64,000 nt of DNA, taken from assembly GCF_900111095.1 (NCBI RefSeq), contig NZ_FOGB01000008.1, positions 1 through 64,000 on the forward strand. The letters are read 5' to 3'. Below, in pieces: positions 33,640 to 43,566 of the stretch. The position numbers and the translations under genes are program-made. Source of the DNA: Amphritea atlantica (GTDB taxonomy: Bacteria; Pseudomonadota; Gammaproteobacteria; Pseudomonadales; Balneatricaceae). The number at the start of each line of letters is the position of its first letter. Positions within the stretch are counted from its first letter, which is position 1. The notes below the pieces were generated by a model, which saw nothing but the letters and a program-made list of their open reading frames with translations, did not search any database and was not told the DNA's origin.

Positions 33640-34806
33640 ATGGATACACCCCGGGTATTATTTGTCGATGATGAAATCAGTGTTCTTAGCTCTCTGCGCA
33701 GAGGGTTGAGGCCATATTGCCGCGACTGGGAGCTGAGGTTTTGTCAGTCGCCGACGGAGGCGCTCAGCGTACTTGCGGAGTTTGAACCCTGGGTGATCGT
33801 TACCGATAAACGCATGCCTGAAATGGATGGTGCTGATCTGCTGCGGCGGGTTTGTGACGAGTCACCCGAAGTTATTCGGGTAATGCTTTCGGGATATATC
33901 TCTGAAGAGGTGATCTTTGAAGTCGCGGATGTCGCGCATATCCTGATACCAAAACCGATTGAAATGGACACATTATCGCAGCTGTTACGCCGGGCCATCT
34001 GTCTGCGCAGTCTCCCGGTGTCACAGGATCTGCGGCGACAGCTCGGTGCGCTCGAGAGTATTCCGGTGCTGCCGCAGGTCTATCGGGAGCTGAGTGATTA
34101 TCTGAAGAGTGACAATGTTAATGTTGATGAGATTGGCAGAATCATCAGCCAGGATCCGGCAATCCTGGCAAAGATCATTCAGCTGGCGAATTCACCCTAT
34201 CTCGGTTTTACCGGGCCGGCCTCTGATATCCATTCCGCCGTTATGCGGCTGGGTTTTGAAATCATCAAGAATGTAGTGCTTTGTCACGGGGTATTCAGAC
34301 AGTGTCCGGCAATTGATGAGACACAACGCAATCAGTTATTACAGCGATCAATGATGCTTGCCTTGTTGTCCCGGCAACTGAGCATTGCCTGTGGCTGTAG
34401 TAAACAAGAGGTCGAGAAATCATTCACTCTGGGATTGTTGCACAATGTCGGCGCATTGCTGACCTGCACAGGGTCGATCCGCTTTGTCCCGGATCATCGG
34501 CAGCGGCAACCAACCGAAGAAGATGTTGCCGGAGCATATTTGCTGGCGCTTTGGGAGTTTGAGAACGACTTTGTTCAAGCCTTGATTTATCAGAATGTTC
34601 CTTCAGAGGCCGAGCATATTACACCGCTTATGTGCCGTCTTTATGTGGTGAAGTTAGCCTGTGAGACAAAGGCCCGTGGTGGCAGCTTGCTGGATGAGGC
34701 GTCAGGACTGGATCGTTCGATGCTCCAGTCTCAGGGGATACTGGATAAGGTTCTTTTATGGATTGATGAGTTTGACAATTCAGAGCTAAAGAGGGATGAG
34801 TCGTGA
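33640..34806 (+). CDS. Receiver-HDOD response regulator
   Basis: About 388 residues. The receiver (about 1-120) has VDDE, phosphoacceptor in VIVTDKRMPEMDG and lysine in LIPKPIE. The HDOD domain (about 135-330) contains IPVLPQVYRELSDYL, IISQDPAILAKIIQLANSPY and AVMRLGFEIIKNVVL. HDOD domains are non-catalytic relatives of HD phosphohydrolases and act in signalling. The ATG at 33640 is preferred to the TTG codon just before it. The stop overlaps the next gene by 4 bp (GTGA), indicating translational coupling to the periplasmic binding protein. Confidence 0.9.
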   Translation: MDTPRVLFVDDEISVLSSLRRGLRPYCRDWELRFCQSPTEALSVLAEFEPWVIVTDKRMPEMDGADLLRRVCDESPEVIRVMLSGYISEEVIFEVADVAHILIPKPIEMDTLSQLLRRAICLRSLPVSQDLRRQLGALESIPVLPQVYRELSDYLKSDNVNVDEIGRIISQDPAILAKIIQLANSPYLGFTGPASDIHSAVMRLGFEIIKNVVLCHGVFRQCPAIDETQRNQLLQRSMMLALLSRQLSIACGCSKQEVEKSFTLGLLHNVGALLTCTGSIRFVPDHRQRQPTEEDVAGAYLLALWEFENDFVQALIYQNVPSEAEHITPLMCRLYVVKLACETKARGGSLLDEASGLDRSMLQSQGILDKVLLWIDEFDNSELKRDES

Positions 34807-35624
34807 GAATTATCTATGCGCTAACATTGCTGCTGTCACTGAGTCTGAGTGCTCCTGATGCTGATGCTGATACGCTTACCTTTGGGGTAGTGCCACAACA
34901 GTCAGCCAAGCGACTGGCTCAATTGTGGACGCCAATTTTCAACTACCTGAGTGAAAAAACCGGGGAGACTATCCGTTTCAGTACCGCACATGATATCCCG
35001 ACGTTTGAAAAGCGTCTGTTGGCGGGGGAATATGATATTGCGTATATGAACCCTTACCATTATACGGTTTTTCATCAGGTTCCCGGATATCAGGCACTTG
35101 CAAAGCAGAAGGATAAGCGGATTCAAGGCATTGTTGTGGTCAGAAAAGACAGCCCACTGACCGAGCTTGCTGAATTGAATGGACAAACGTTAGCCTTTCC
35201 TTCACCGGCAGCATTTGCCGCCAGTATCGTTCCCCGTGCCCAAATGGGGTTAGAAGGCATTCATATTACGCCGAAATATGTCTCTTCCCATGACTCCGTG
35301 TATCTGGGAGTCAGTCGTGGTTTTTTTGTTGCCGGTGGTGGGGTTATGCGCACCTTTAATAATATTGCACCTGAGGTGAAAGCACAGTTGCGGGTCTTAT
35401 GGCGCACGCCGACCTATACCCCTCATGCTATTGCGGTGCACCCTCGGATTAACGCGGAAACTGTCGCGAAGCTTAGAAATGCACTGCTAGCGATGAATGA
35501 TGATCCGGAAGGGCGTGCGTTACTGAAAGCGATTAATTTTCAGGGTATAGAGACGGCGCAGGATAGTGACTGGGATGATGTACGGGCATTGAAAATTAAA
35601 CTGTTGGATGATCTGCTGCAGTAG
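34803..35624 (+). CDS. PhnD-like periplasmic binding protein
   Basis: A 273-residue protein with a signal peptide (MRIIYALTLLLSLSLS, cleavage near ADA at ~23). The mature part matches the phosphate/phosphite/phosphonate ABC-type binding protein family (PF12974), including LTFGVVPQQSAKRLAQLWTPIFNYLSE and YDIAYMNPYHY. No ABC permease or ATPase gene is nearby. It overlaps the HDOD gene by 4 bp and is followed by a sensor kinase. The best reading is a ligand-sensing subunit for that kinase, analogous in principle to LuxP-LuxQ, rather than a transporter part. Ligand unknown. Confidence 0.88.
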   Translation: MRIIYALTLLLSLSLSAPDADADTLTFGVVPQQSAKRLAQLWTPIFNYLSEKTGETIRFSTAHDIPTFEKRLLAGEYDIAYMNPYHYTVFHQVPGYQALAKQKDKRIQGIVVVRKDSPLTELAELNGQTLAFPSPAAFAASIVPRAQMGLEGIHITPKYVSSHDSVYLGVSRGFFVAGGGVMRTFNNIAPEVKAQLRVLWRTPTYTPHAIAVHPRINAETVAKLRNALLAMNDDPEGRALLKAINFQGIETAQDSDWDDVRALKIKLLDDLLQ

Positions 35625-35653
35625 TTTCTTGTTCGGTTAGCGAGGGGGTTCAG

Positions 35654-37282
35654 GTGTCAATCAGGTTAAAAACCATAATCGGCATCGCTTGTATTGAAGC
35701 GTTGCTGTTGTTGCTGCTGGTGTCTATGACACTGAATTATCTGCGTACCACAAACTACGATGCACTGACCAAGCGGGCTTCGACGACCGTTACATTGTTC
35801 GCCACTACCACCAAAGATGCCGTGTTGTCCTATGATCTGGCTTCTCTGGATGCATTTGTCCGTGAAGTCTTAAAAAACCCCGATCTGGTTTATGCCAGAG
35901 TTCTGGGGCCGGATCACAATGTGGTTGCTCAGGGAGGCGATCCTACTGTTTTGGCGCGGCCATTTATTGCGGATCACAGTGTTGAAACCACAACGGATGG
36001 TGTGTTTGATACCGCCGCGGAGATCCGCGAAGGTGGGCAGGTCTACGGCCAGGTTGAAATCGGTCTCGATATTAGCAGTATGAATGCAATCTTCGTCGAA
36101 GCTGAACGTCGCAGTGAGTTGATTGCTGTACTTGAGATGGGGCTTGTGGCTCTGTTTTCTTTCCTGTTGGGGAGTTACCTGACAAAGCAACTGAAAGTAC
36201 TGCATTCGGCCGCTAAAACTATTTCAGATGGAGGGCTTGATCTGCATGTTCCTGTCAAGGGGCATGATGAGATTGCTGATGTAGCTGGCGCTTTTAATAC
36301 GATGGTGGATAACCTTAGGGAAACGAGCGCCAGCCGGGATCGGTTCGAAAACGACCTTAAAGAACTGAACCGATCACTTGAACAACGGGTGTTGCGGCGT
36401 ACCGAAGAGCTGAGAAAAAAGAATAGTGAGCTGGAGCAGGCCACACGGGAGATTAAAGAGGCGCATGCCAAACTATTGCACTCTGAGAAAATGGCATCAA
36501 TTGGTGTGCTGGCGGCGGGTGTGGCCCATGAAATAAATAATCCCATCGCGTTTATCATGAGTAATCTCCAGTCACTGAAGCAGTACACGCAGAGCTATCG
36601 TTCTGTGATTCAGGCATATGAAGAGGGCGCAACACTGACCAGTCTGGAGGATCGGGAAGCACAGCAGGAGAAAATTCAAAAGTTGTACGAGGAATATGAT
36701 CTGGAGTTTATCAATGAAGATCTGGATGACCTGCTGAGCGACTCTATAGAAGGTGCTAAGAGGGTCAGGGATATAGTGAAAGGTCTCAGGGCCTTTTCTC
36801 ATATAGACACGGTTTCGACCCGCTCACAATGCGATCTGAATGAGTGTATTCAGACCACCCTTAAGGTGGTTAATAATGAACTGAAGTATCATTGTGAAAT
36901 CAGGACTGAATTGAATGAGTTACCGTTGATATACTGCTGCCCCGGGCAGATTAATCAGGTGCTTCTGAATCTGTTTCTCAATGCCGGTCAGGCGATTAAG
37001 GATAAGGGATGCGTGACGGTGCGGTCAGCTCAGAAGGATAATATGTTAACGATTGAGGTGGAGGATACCGGCACGGGTATTGCGGCGGAAAAAATAGAGA
37101 AGATTTTTGATCCGTTTTACACTACTAAGCCAGTAGGAAAGGGTACTGGATTAGGATTAGCCATATCCTATGGCATCATCCATGAACACGGAGGGGAGCT
37201 TAACGTTACCAGTGAACCGGGTAAGGGGAGTTGTTTTACGATAAGTTTACCATTGGTCACAGATCAGGCTGTCGCTGAATAG
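35654..37282 (+). CDS. Membrane sensor histidine kinase (HAMP, HisKA, HATPase)
   Basis: A 542-residue kinase with an N-terminal membrane segment (about 9-29), a periplasmic sensor domain (about 30-160) and a second segment (about 160-180). A HAMP domain (about 180-235) and a coiled coil (about 235-280) follow. The phosphoacceptor histidine lies in GVAHEINNP (about 292), with a long insertion before the ATPase domain that ends in EDTGTGI, FDPFYTTKPVGKGTGLGL. The GTG at 35654 has GAGGGGG upstream. It probably reads the state of the PhnD-like protein and phosphorylates the receiver proteins encoded upstream. Confidence 0.9.
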   Translation: MSIRLKTIIGIACIEALLLLLLVSMTLNYLRTTNYDALTKRASTTVTLFATTTKDAVLSYDLASLDAFVREVLKNPDLVYARVLGPDHNVVAQGGDPTVLARPFIADHSVETTTDGVFDTAAEIREGGQVYGQVEIGLDISSMNAIFVEAERRSELIAVLEMGLVALFSFLLGSYLTKQLKVLHSAAKTISDGGLDLHVPVKGHDEIADVAGAFNTMVDNLRETSASRDRFENDLKELNRSLEQRVLRRTEELRKKNSELEQATREIKEAHAKLLHSEKMASIGVLAAGVAHEINNPIAFIMSNLQSLKQYTQSYRSVIQAYEEGATLTSLEDREAQQEKIQKLYEEYDLEFINEDLDDLLSDSIEGAKRVRDIVKGLRAFSHIDTVSTRSQCDLNECIQTTLKVVNNELKYHCEIRTELNELPLIYCCPGQINQVLLNLFLNAGQAIKDKGCVTVRSAQKDNMLTIEVEDTGTGIAAEKIEKIFDPFYTTKPVGKGTGLGLAISYGIIHEHGGELNVTSEPGKGSCFTISLPLVTDQAVAE

Positions 37283-37446
37283 CGGCTGGCTGGAGTGATG
37301 GTGCCGCAATGGGGTTGACGTGATTCAGGATGATTTTGACAAAAAAACTGAGAGCCTGAATCCTAAACGCTGCACATGCATTTGTGTGACCCAGGCAGAT
37401 AGATTTGATTACATTAAGCCTATCGACACAGTTTGTAACCCAGAGG

Positions 37447-38073
37447 TCAGCGGTCGCGATAGATGTTCGGCAGTTTAATATTAAACCGGATCGCCAGCGC
37501 CCGAAGTGTAAACGCCACCAGAAAACCGCCCACCAGGTCGTAACTGTAGGGCAGGTTGAATGAATTAAGCGTGAGATAGGTAACAGATCCTGCCATTATG
37601 GTGGTGATATACAACTCCTCATTCATCAGCGTCAGGTTGCTGCCACACAGCAGATCCCGGGCGATACCGCCAAAGCTGCCGGTCATCACCCCCATACACA
37701 CCGCAATCAGAGGGGAGGTGCCAAAATCGAGTCCGATCTTAGTGCCTACCACCGCAAACAGCGCAATACCGATCGCATCCATCCAGATCAATGCCCGCGA
37801 CAGTGACGCCAGTTTAGGCGCGATAAAGTAGGTGACAGCGGAGGCCACCAGACAGACGATGATCCAGATCGGCTCGCGAATCCAGAGTACCGGCAGATTG
37901 CCCAGCACCAGATCGCGAAGAGTGCCGCCGCCCAGCCCCGTTGCCGTGCCGATCAGCATAAAGCCGAGAATATCCATCTTCTGACGGGCGGCATCCAGTG
38001 CACCTGACACAGCAAACACGGCAACGGCAGAAAGCCCCATGATGTTGACGACAGCGGTGATATCAAACGGCAT
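37447..38073 (-). CDS. Trimeric intracellular cation channel (TRIC/UPF0126) family protein
   Basis: A 208-residue membrane protein with seven hydrophobic segments arranged as two UPF0126 repeats. The repeats are marked by AVSGALDAARQKMDILGFMLIGTATGLGGGTLRDLVLG (about 20-57) and AVVGTKIGLDFGTSPLIAVCMGVMTGSFGGIARDLL (about 107-142). Bacterial members (YadS/YicG relatives) share the TRIC channel fold; substrate is uncertain, possibly cations or glycine. It stands alone between the kinase and sbcD genes. Confidence 0.9.
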   Translation of the reverse strand: MPFDITAVVNIMGLSAVAVFAVSGALDAARQKMDILGFMLIGTATGLGGGTLRDLVLGNLPVLWIREPIWIIVCLVASAVTYFIAPKLASLSRALIWMDAIGIALFAVVGTKIGLDFGTSPLIAVCMGVMTGSFGGIARDLLCGSNLTLMNEELYITTIMAGSVTYLTLNSFNLPYSYDLVGGFLVAFTLRALAIRFNIKLPNIYRDR

Positions 38074-38219
38074 TACTTTCGTTTCCCAGGGTTATAGTGT
38101 TCCGGTTCCTGGGATTGTAGCATCTAACACCGGATTGTTTTTATTAAAGAAATCGATCTGGTGAGTGCGGCCATTGTGATAGTCTATCTCACCTATTTTG
38201 ATGGTTAAGGATGCTCTGT

Positions 38220-39485
38220 ATGAAACTCCTGCACACCTCTGACTGGCATCTGGGTCAGAGTTTTTTTACCAAAAGCCGTAAAGCGGAACATCAGGCTTTT
38301 CTCAGTTGGTTGCTGGAGCAGATTAAGGCTCATGAGATCGATGCGGTGATTGTTGCCGGGGATATCTTCGATACCGGCACACCGCCGAGCTATGCGCGGG
38401 AGATGTACAACCGCTTTATCGTGGCGATCAGTCAACTGAACTGCACGTTAGTGGTGTTAGGCGGCAATCATGATTCCGTCTCGACTCTGAATGAATCGAA
38501 GCAGCTGGTGGCCTGCCTGAATACCTATGTGGTGGCTAATGTGACAGCCTCGGACGATAGCGGCGATGATGCGTCGTTCGACAAGCAGATTATTGAGCTA
38601 AAAAACAGTGCAGGCACAACCGGTGCGATTCTCTGTGCCATCCCCTTTATCCGCCCCCGTGATGTGATTCAGAGTCGTGCCGGGGAGTCCGGTCTGGAAA
38701 AACGCCAGGCCCTGGGCGAGGCAATTAAGCAGCACTATCATCAGCTGTACCGGGCCGCGCTGGCGCTCCGGGAGGAGAAACAGCTGGATCTGCCGATTAT
38801 CGCCACCGGTCATCTGACCGCGTTGGGTGTGAGTCAGTCGGACTCAGTGCGGGATATCTATATCGGCACCCTGGATGGTTTTGCCGCCGACGGTTTTCCA
38901 CCCGCTGATTATATCGCCCTGGGACATATCCACAGACCGCAGATCGTCGCTAAGTCAGAGCATATCCGTTACAGCGGCTCACCTATCCCGCTGAGTTTTG
39001 ATGAACTGAAAACGGCTAAACAGGTGGTAATGGTGTCATTTAATGGCGCTGAAACGGCAGCGATCACCCCGCTTGAGGTGCCGCTGTTTCAGGCTATGGC
39101 GGTGATTAAAGGGGATCTGAGCAGTATTCAGACGCAGCTGGAAACATTCGCCATGGCCCCTCAGCCGGTATGGCTCTGCATAGAGGTTGAGACTCAGGAC
39201 TATCTCTCGGATCTGCCGCAGCGGATTCAGGCGATGATCGAGGACCTACCTGTCGAGGTGTTGCAGCTGCGCCGTTCACGCAATACCGCGCGGCAAACAC
39301 TCAATCAGATCGCACGTGAAACCCTGGCGGAGTTAACCCCCGAGGATGTGTTTGCCAAACGGCTGGAACTGGAGAACTTCGACAGTGACGCCGAGCAGGC
39401 AAGATTAGGACGGATCAAACAGCAGTTTCGTCAGATCGTCTCCGAGGTCGAAAATCCCGAGCAGAACCGGGAGCTGAACCTATGA
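38220..39485 (+). CDS. sbcD: Exonuclease subunit SbcD
   Basis: About 421 residues with the Mre11-type metallophosphoesterase core: HTSDWHLGQ at the N-terminus, VVAGDIFDTGTPP, GGNHDS (about 82-87), ATGHLTALG and ALGHIHRPQ, supplying the two-metal site. With SbcC it forms the nuclease that opens hairpins and processes DNA ends. The ATG at 38220, giving MKLLHTSDWHLGQ, fits the family start better than the ATG at 38211 and has TTAAGG at good spacing. It overlaps sbcC by 4 bp. Confidence 0.96.
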   Translation: MKLLHTSDWHLGQSFFTKSRKAEHQAFLSWLLEQIKAHEIDAVIVAGDIFDTGTPPSYAREMYNRFIVAISQLNCTLVVLGGNHDSVSTLNESKQLVACLNTYVVANVTASDDSGDDASFDKQIIELKNSAGTTGAILCAIPFIRPRDVIQSRAGESGLEKRQALGEAIKQHYHQLYRAALALREEKQLDLPIIATGHLTALGVSQSDSVRDIYIGTLDGFAADGFPPADYIALGHIHRPQIVAKSEHIRYSGSPIPLSFDELKTAKQVVMVSFNGAETAAITPLEVPLFQAMAVIKGDLSSIQTQLETFAMAPQPVWLCIEVETQDYLSDLPQRIQAMIEDLPVEVLQLRRSRNTARQTLNQIARETLAELTPEDVFAKRLELENFDSDAEQARLGRIKQQFRQIVSEVENPEQNRELNL

Positions 39486-42400
39486 AGATTCTCAGCCTGC
39501 AGTTCAAAAACCTGAACTCCCTGAAAGGGGAGTGGAAGATCGACTTTACCCGCTCCCCCTTTGTCGATAACGGCCTGTTTGCCATTACCGGGCCGACGGG
39601 CGCGGGTAAAACCACTTTACTGGATGCGATCTGTCTGGCGCTCTACCACCAAACCCCCCGTTTAGGCCAGATCACCACCTCCACCAATGAGATAATGACC
39701 CGGGGCACCGCCGAGTGCTCGGCTGAAGTACAGTTTGAGGTCAAGGGTAAAGCCTACCGTGCCCACTGGAGTATGCGCCGTTCCCGGGGCAAGGCTGATG
39801 GCAACCTGCAACAGGCGGATGTCGAACTGGCCGAGGTGGCGACCGGCACTGTGCTGGCGACTCAGATAAAGCAGAAAAGCGAGACCATTGAACAGATCAC
39901 CGGTCTGGATTTTTCCCGTTTTACCAAATCGATGCTGCTCTCCCAGGGGGAGTTCGCCGCCTTTCTCAATGCCAGAGAAGCGGAACGGGCCGAACTGTTA
40001 GAGGAGCTGACCGGCACCGAGATCTATGGACAGATCTCTGAAAGGGTGCATGACCATTTTGTTGAGGCGAAGCGAAAACTGTCAGATCTGAACTCTCAGG
40101 CGAAAGGGGTGCAGCTGCTGACAGAGGAGCAGACGCAGTTACTGCAGGACGAGTTAACCCGGTTGCAGCAGCAACAGAGTGAACTGAAAGTCACGCTGGC
40201 AACCAGCAGCGCCCATCTGCACTGGTGGCAGCAGTATGAGCGGGCATTACAGGATCAAACGACCAGTACCGAGCGTCTTCAAGTTGTCAGCGAGCAATAC
40301 AAACAGGCGCAACCCGATCTGCTGCGCTTACAGCAGAGTGAACCGGCACAGCAGTTGCGAGGCTCATATATGCTGCTGCAGGATGCCCGCCAACAGCGGG
40401 ATAGCAGCCTACAGGCAACCACTGAAAAACAGCAATCTGAGCAGGTGCTGAAAACCCGGGTGGAGAGCGCTGTTGCATCCTACGAGCAGCAAAGTGTTGT
40501 GTTGAACACCGCGAAACAGCAGCACGAACAGCAGGAGCAACTGATCAACGAGCAGGTGGTGCCGCTGGATCAGAAGATCAGCGCCGAACAGACTCAGCTC
40601 AGCGATAAAGAGAACAGTCTTAAAGAGACTGTATCGAAGCGGGATGCGAGCAAACAACAGCTAAACTCGCTTAACGAGCAGATCAGCACCCAGACTCAGG
40701 AACTTGAAACGGTTGAGCAGTATCTGCAACAGCACAAAGCCGACGGGTCACTGAAACAGTATCTGGGTCAGTGGCAGGTGCAGGCGGAACAGATTTTAGC
40801 GCAAGAGGATGTTGTCACACAGCTGATCGAAAAACAGACCGGCGTACAGCAACAGCTGACTGAACTGCAGAACACCCATGCCGCAGACGAGAAGCAGTAT
40901 CAGACTGCGCTGGCGGATACGGCTAAGCTGGAACAGCTGTGGCAGCAGGCCAACAACGCCTCGGTTGCCGCCAGCGGGCAGGGCGACATTGATACCTTAG
41001 AACAGCAACGGGAACGGCTCAATACCGACTATGCCCTGTTACTCGAGCTGCAACAGCTCAGCCTCCGTTGGCAGCAGCTGGAGAAAGAACAACAGGAAAA
41101 ACAGGTAAGCGAAAAGAGTGAACAGGCCGGTCAAACAAAGTTAATGCAGACCCGTGAACAGCTTCTGGCGCAATATACAAAACAGAAGCAACTGGTAAGC
41201 GCGTTGAGCAAACTGGTCACTCAGGATGAACAGTTGGCCCAGTTCCGCGCAAACTTGAAATCGGGTGATGCCTGTCCGTTATGTGGTGCACTGGAACATC
41301 CAAAACTTGATGGTCAACTAACTGATCTGTCTCAGGCCGTTAAAGACAGGGATGACGCGATACAAGAGCTGACGGCGATAACAGATCAGGGGCAGGAGAC
41401 CGCCGCGGCACTGGCCTCAGTTGAGCGTCATCTACAGGAGTTAGCCCAGCGGTTAAATGAGATCCAGACAGAACAGTCTGCGCTGGCACAGCAGTGGCAG
41501 CAAACTGCCACCCCTCTGACGCTTGATTTTCCGATTACCGATAGTGAGAGTCTGCAACAGTACCAGGCGGCTGAACTGGTCAAACGGCAACAGCTTGCAG
41601 ATGCGATCCAGCAGCTGAAAAACCTTAACAAGCAGCGCGATGATGCCCGCCAGCAGTGGGATAATGCCCAGCGCGCGACGCAACAGCTGAGCAATAAACT
41701 GCAGTTGAGTGAACAGGCGATAGCGAATCTGTCTAAGCGTCTGCTTGATATTCAACAGGATAAAAACACAGGATCTGAGCAACTCACCGCTCAGCGGGAC
41801 TCCTTTGCTGCACAGTTAACCGAACAGGGCTACCAGCCACCAGAAGCGCAAGCCCTGAAGGCGTGGCTGGAGGCTAAGCGGCTGGATGCTCAGCAATGGG
41901 ATGAGTTTAGCATCCGGAAAGAGCAGCTCAGCAACCAGTTGAATCGCCTCAGCATTGAGCAGACACACGGCCAGCAGCAGCTGAGCGATATTGAAAAACA
42001 GCTGACAGAGTTGCAGCAGCAACGGGATCAACTGAGCCAGTCGTTACAACAACTGCAAGCCCAGCGCCGTGATCTGTTTGGCGACAGGGTGGTTAGCGAG
42101 GCGCGCAGAGAGCGTCAGCTTCAGCTGCAGTCAGCCGAGAACAGCTACAAAGCCGCGCAGGAAACCCGTCACCAGTTATCCAGTGAACATAACGCCCTGC
42201 TGGCCGAGCTGAAGAGCCAGCAGCAAGCACTTAATGGGTTACAAGACCGACTGGAACAGCTTCAGACCGAGTGGTTAACCGCCTTGTCCGCAAGTCCGTT
42301 TAGCACCGAAGCCGACTTCCAGCAGGCGTTACTGTCTGAGCCCGAACGCAAAGCACTGCTTGAAAAGAAACAGCAGCTGGATAAAGAGCTGGAGCGTGCC

Positions 42401-43156
42401 ACTGCGTTATTGGATCACGCCACGCAAGCGCTGCAAGTGATACAGGAAGACCCCCAGGCCGCTGAATACCAGAAAACCCCGAAAGCGGTTCTTGAAGTGC
42501 AGATCAGTGAACTCAATCACACGCTTGAACAGTTGGCGAAACGGGATGGTGAGATCGGTAACGAACTGACCTCAGATCAGACCCGGCGCAAAGATCAGCA
42601 GGCGCTGTTCGACAAGATCACCACCTACACCGAACACTACGACGATCTTCAATACCTGCACTCACTGATCGGCTCGCAGAAAGGGGACAAGTTCCGTAAA
42701 TTCGCCCAGGGCCTGACGCTGGATAATCTGGTGCACCTGGCCAACCAGCAGCTGGAGCGACTGCATGGCCGCTACCTGCTGAAACGCAAACAGGATGCCG
42801 GGTTAGAGCTCAGCGTACTGGACACCTGGCAGGGGGATATCGAACGGGATACCAAAACCCTCTCCGGCGGCGAAAGCTTTCTGGTGAGTCTGGCTCTGGC
42901 GCTGGCACTCTCCGATCTGGTCAGCCACAAAACCAGCATCGACTCCCTGTTCCTCGATGAAGGCTTCGGCACCCTGGACAGCGAAACCCTGGATATCGCC
43001 CTCGACGCCCTGGACAACCTCAACGCCTCCGGCAAGATGATCGGCGTTATCAGTCATATCGAAGCGATGAAAGAGCGTATTCCGGCGCAACTTCGAGTGA
43101 TCAAGAAGAGTGGGTTGGGGATCAGTGAACTGGGGAGTGAGTATCGGGTGGGGTAG
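39482..43156 (+). CDS. sbcC: Exonuclease subunit SbcC (Rad50-like ATPase)
   Basis: A 1224-residue SMC-like ATPase. Walker A GPTGAGKTT lies at 37-45. Long glutamine-rich coiled coils run from about 180 to 1080, interrupted by the zinc-hook CPLCG near 597. The ABC signature LSGGESFLVSLALAL lies near 1126 and Walker B SLFLDEGFGTLD near 1155. It pairs with SbcD to cleave hairpins and cruciforms, relevant because the next 400 bp contain several inverted repeats. The long form is typical of gammaproteobacteria. Confidence 0.96.
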   Translation: MKILSLQFKNLNSLKGEWKIDFTRSPFVDNGLFAITGPTGAGKTTLLDAICLALYHQTPRLGQITTSTNEIMTRGTAECSAEVQFEVKGKAYRAHWSMRRSRGKADGNLQQADVELAEVATGTVLATQIKQKSETIEQITGLDFSRFTKSMLLSQGEFAAFLNAREAERAELLEELTGTEIYGQISERVHDHFVEAKRKLSDLNSQAKGVQLLTEEQTQLLQDELTRLQQQQSELKVTLATSSAHLHWWQQYERALQDQTTSTERLQVVSEQYKQAQPDLLRLQQSEPAQQLRGSYMLLQDARQQRDSSLQATTEKQQSEQVLKTRVESAVASYEQQSVVLNTAKQQHEQQEQLINEQVVPLDQKISAEQTQLSDKENSLKETVSKRDASKQQLNSLNEQISTQTQELETVEQYLQQHKADGSLKQYLGQWQVQAEQILAQEDVVTQLIEKQTGVQQQLTELQNTHAADEKQYQTALADTAKLEQLWQQANNASVAASGQGDIDTLEQQRERLNTDYALLLELQQLSLRWQQLEKEQQEKQVSEKSEQAGQTKLMQTREQLLAQYTKQKQLVSALSKLVTQDEQLAQFRANLKSGDACPLCGALEHPKLDGQLTDLSQAVKDRDDAIQELTAITDQGQETAAALASVERHLQELAQRLNEIQTEQSALAQQWQQTATPLTLDFPITDSESLQQYQAAELVKRQQLADAIQQLKNLNKQRDDARQQWDNAQRATQQLSNKLQLSEQAIANLSKRLLDIQQDKNTGSEQLTAQRDSFAAQLTEQGYQPPEAQALKAWLEAKRLDAQQWDEFSIRKEQLSNQLNRLSIEQTHGQQQLSDIEKQLTELQQQRDQLSQSLQQLQAQRRDLFGDRVVSEARRERQLQLQSAENSYKAAQETRHQLSSEHNALLAELKSQQQALNGLQDRLEQLQTEWLTALSASPFSTEADFQQALLSEPERKALLEKKQQLDKELERATALLDHATQALQVIQEDPQAAEYQKTPKAVLEVQISELNHTLEQLAKRDGEIGNELTSDQTRRKDQQALFDKITTYTEHYDDLQYLHSLIGSQKGDKFRKFAQGLTLDNLVHLANQQLERLHGRYLLKRKQDAGLELSVLDTWQGDIERDTKTLSGGESFLVSLALALALSDLVSHKTSIDSLFLDEGFGTLDSETLDIALDALDNLNASGKMIGVISHIEAMKERIPAQLRVIKKSGLGISELGSEYRVG

Positions 43157-43220
43157 GGGTTTACCACACACCCAAGGGGCAAACTAAGTTCACAGAGAGC
43201 ACTGAGGGCATGAGGTCCCT

Positions 43221-43299
43221 GTGGGAGCGACGCCCCGTCGCGATGAAACTATCAGCAGGCAAAATGCACGATCAATCGCCGCGAGGGCGCGCCTCCCAC
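43221..43299. repeat. REP-like inverted pair (BIME-like)
   Basis: GTGGGAGCGACGCCCCGTC at 43221 is answered in inverse orientation by GAGGGCGCGCCTCCCAC ending at 43299. A further single GTGGGAGCGAGG lies near 43405. GTGGGAGCG heads are typical of extragenic palindromic elements in Pseudomonas and relatives. No associated RayT transposase is seen. Confidence 0.7.
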
Positions 43300-43452
43300 C
43301 GTCTTCTTCGAGGTGAAATCAATGTCCGATCGCTGCGCTAGTCCGATCATTTCATTTGTCCGAACGCAGCCTTTGGCTGCTTGTCCGCTTTGGCCAGATT
43401 TTCTGTGGGAGCGAGGCAGGCATAATCTCTGATACACTGCCCTGAAGATGAT

Positions 43453-43502
43453 TCACCACAGTACCCAAAGGGCATGCTAAGGACACCGAGAGCACAGAGA
43501 AG
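43453..43502 (+). repeat. Dispersed repeat copy, left flank of the cassette cluster
   Basis: The unit reads TCACCACAGTACCCAAAGGG, then CATGCTAAGGACACCGAGAG and CACAGAGAAG. It is an inverted partner of the copy at 45975-46032 and relates to the array at 60.3-60.9 kb and the pair at 1-191. Confidence 0.85.
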
Positions 43503-43512
43503 TTATGAGCGG

Positions 43513-43566
43513 TAAAGGGCTTTGACCCCTTTAGTTGCTGCGCTAAAGGGCTTTGATTCCTTTAGT
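43513..43566. repeat. Two direct copies of a 23 bp palindromic unit
   Basis: Copies at 43513-43535 and 43544-43566 begin TAAAGGGCTTTGA and end CCTTTAGT, differing at two central bases. A third partial CCCTTTAGT follows. Each unit can fold on itself. They occupy the place where the fifth attC of the cassette cluster would be expected but do not match attC consensus boxes. Confidence 0.7.
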
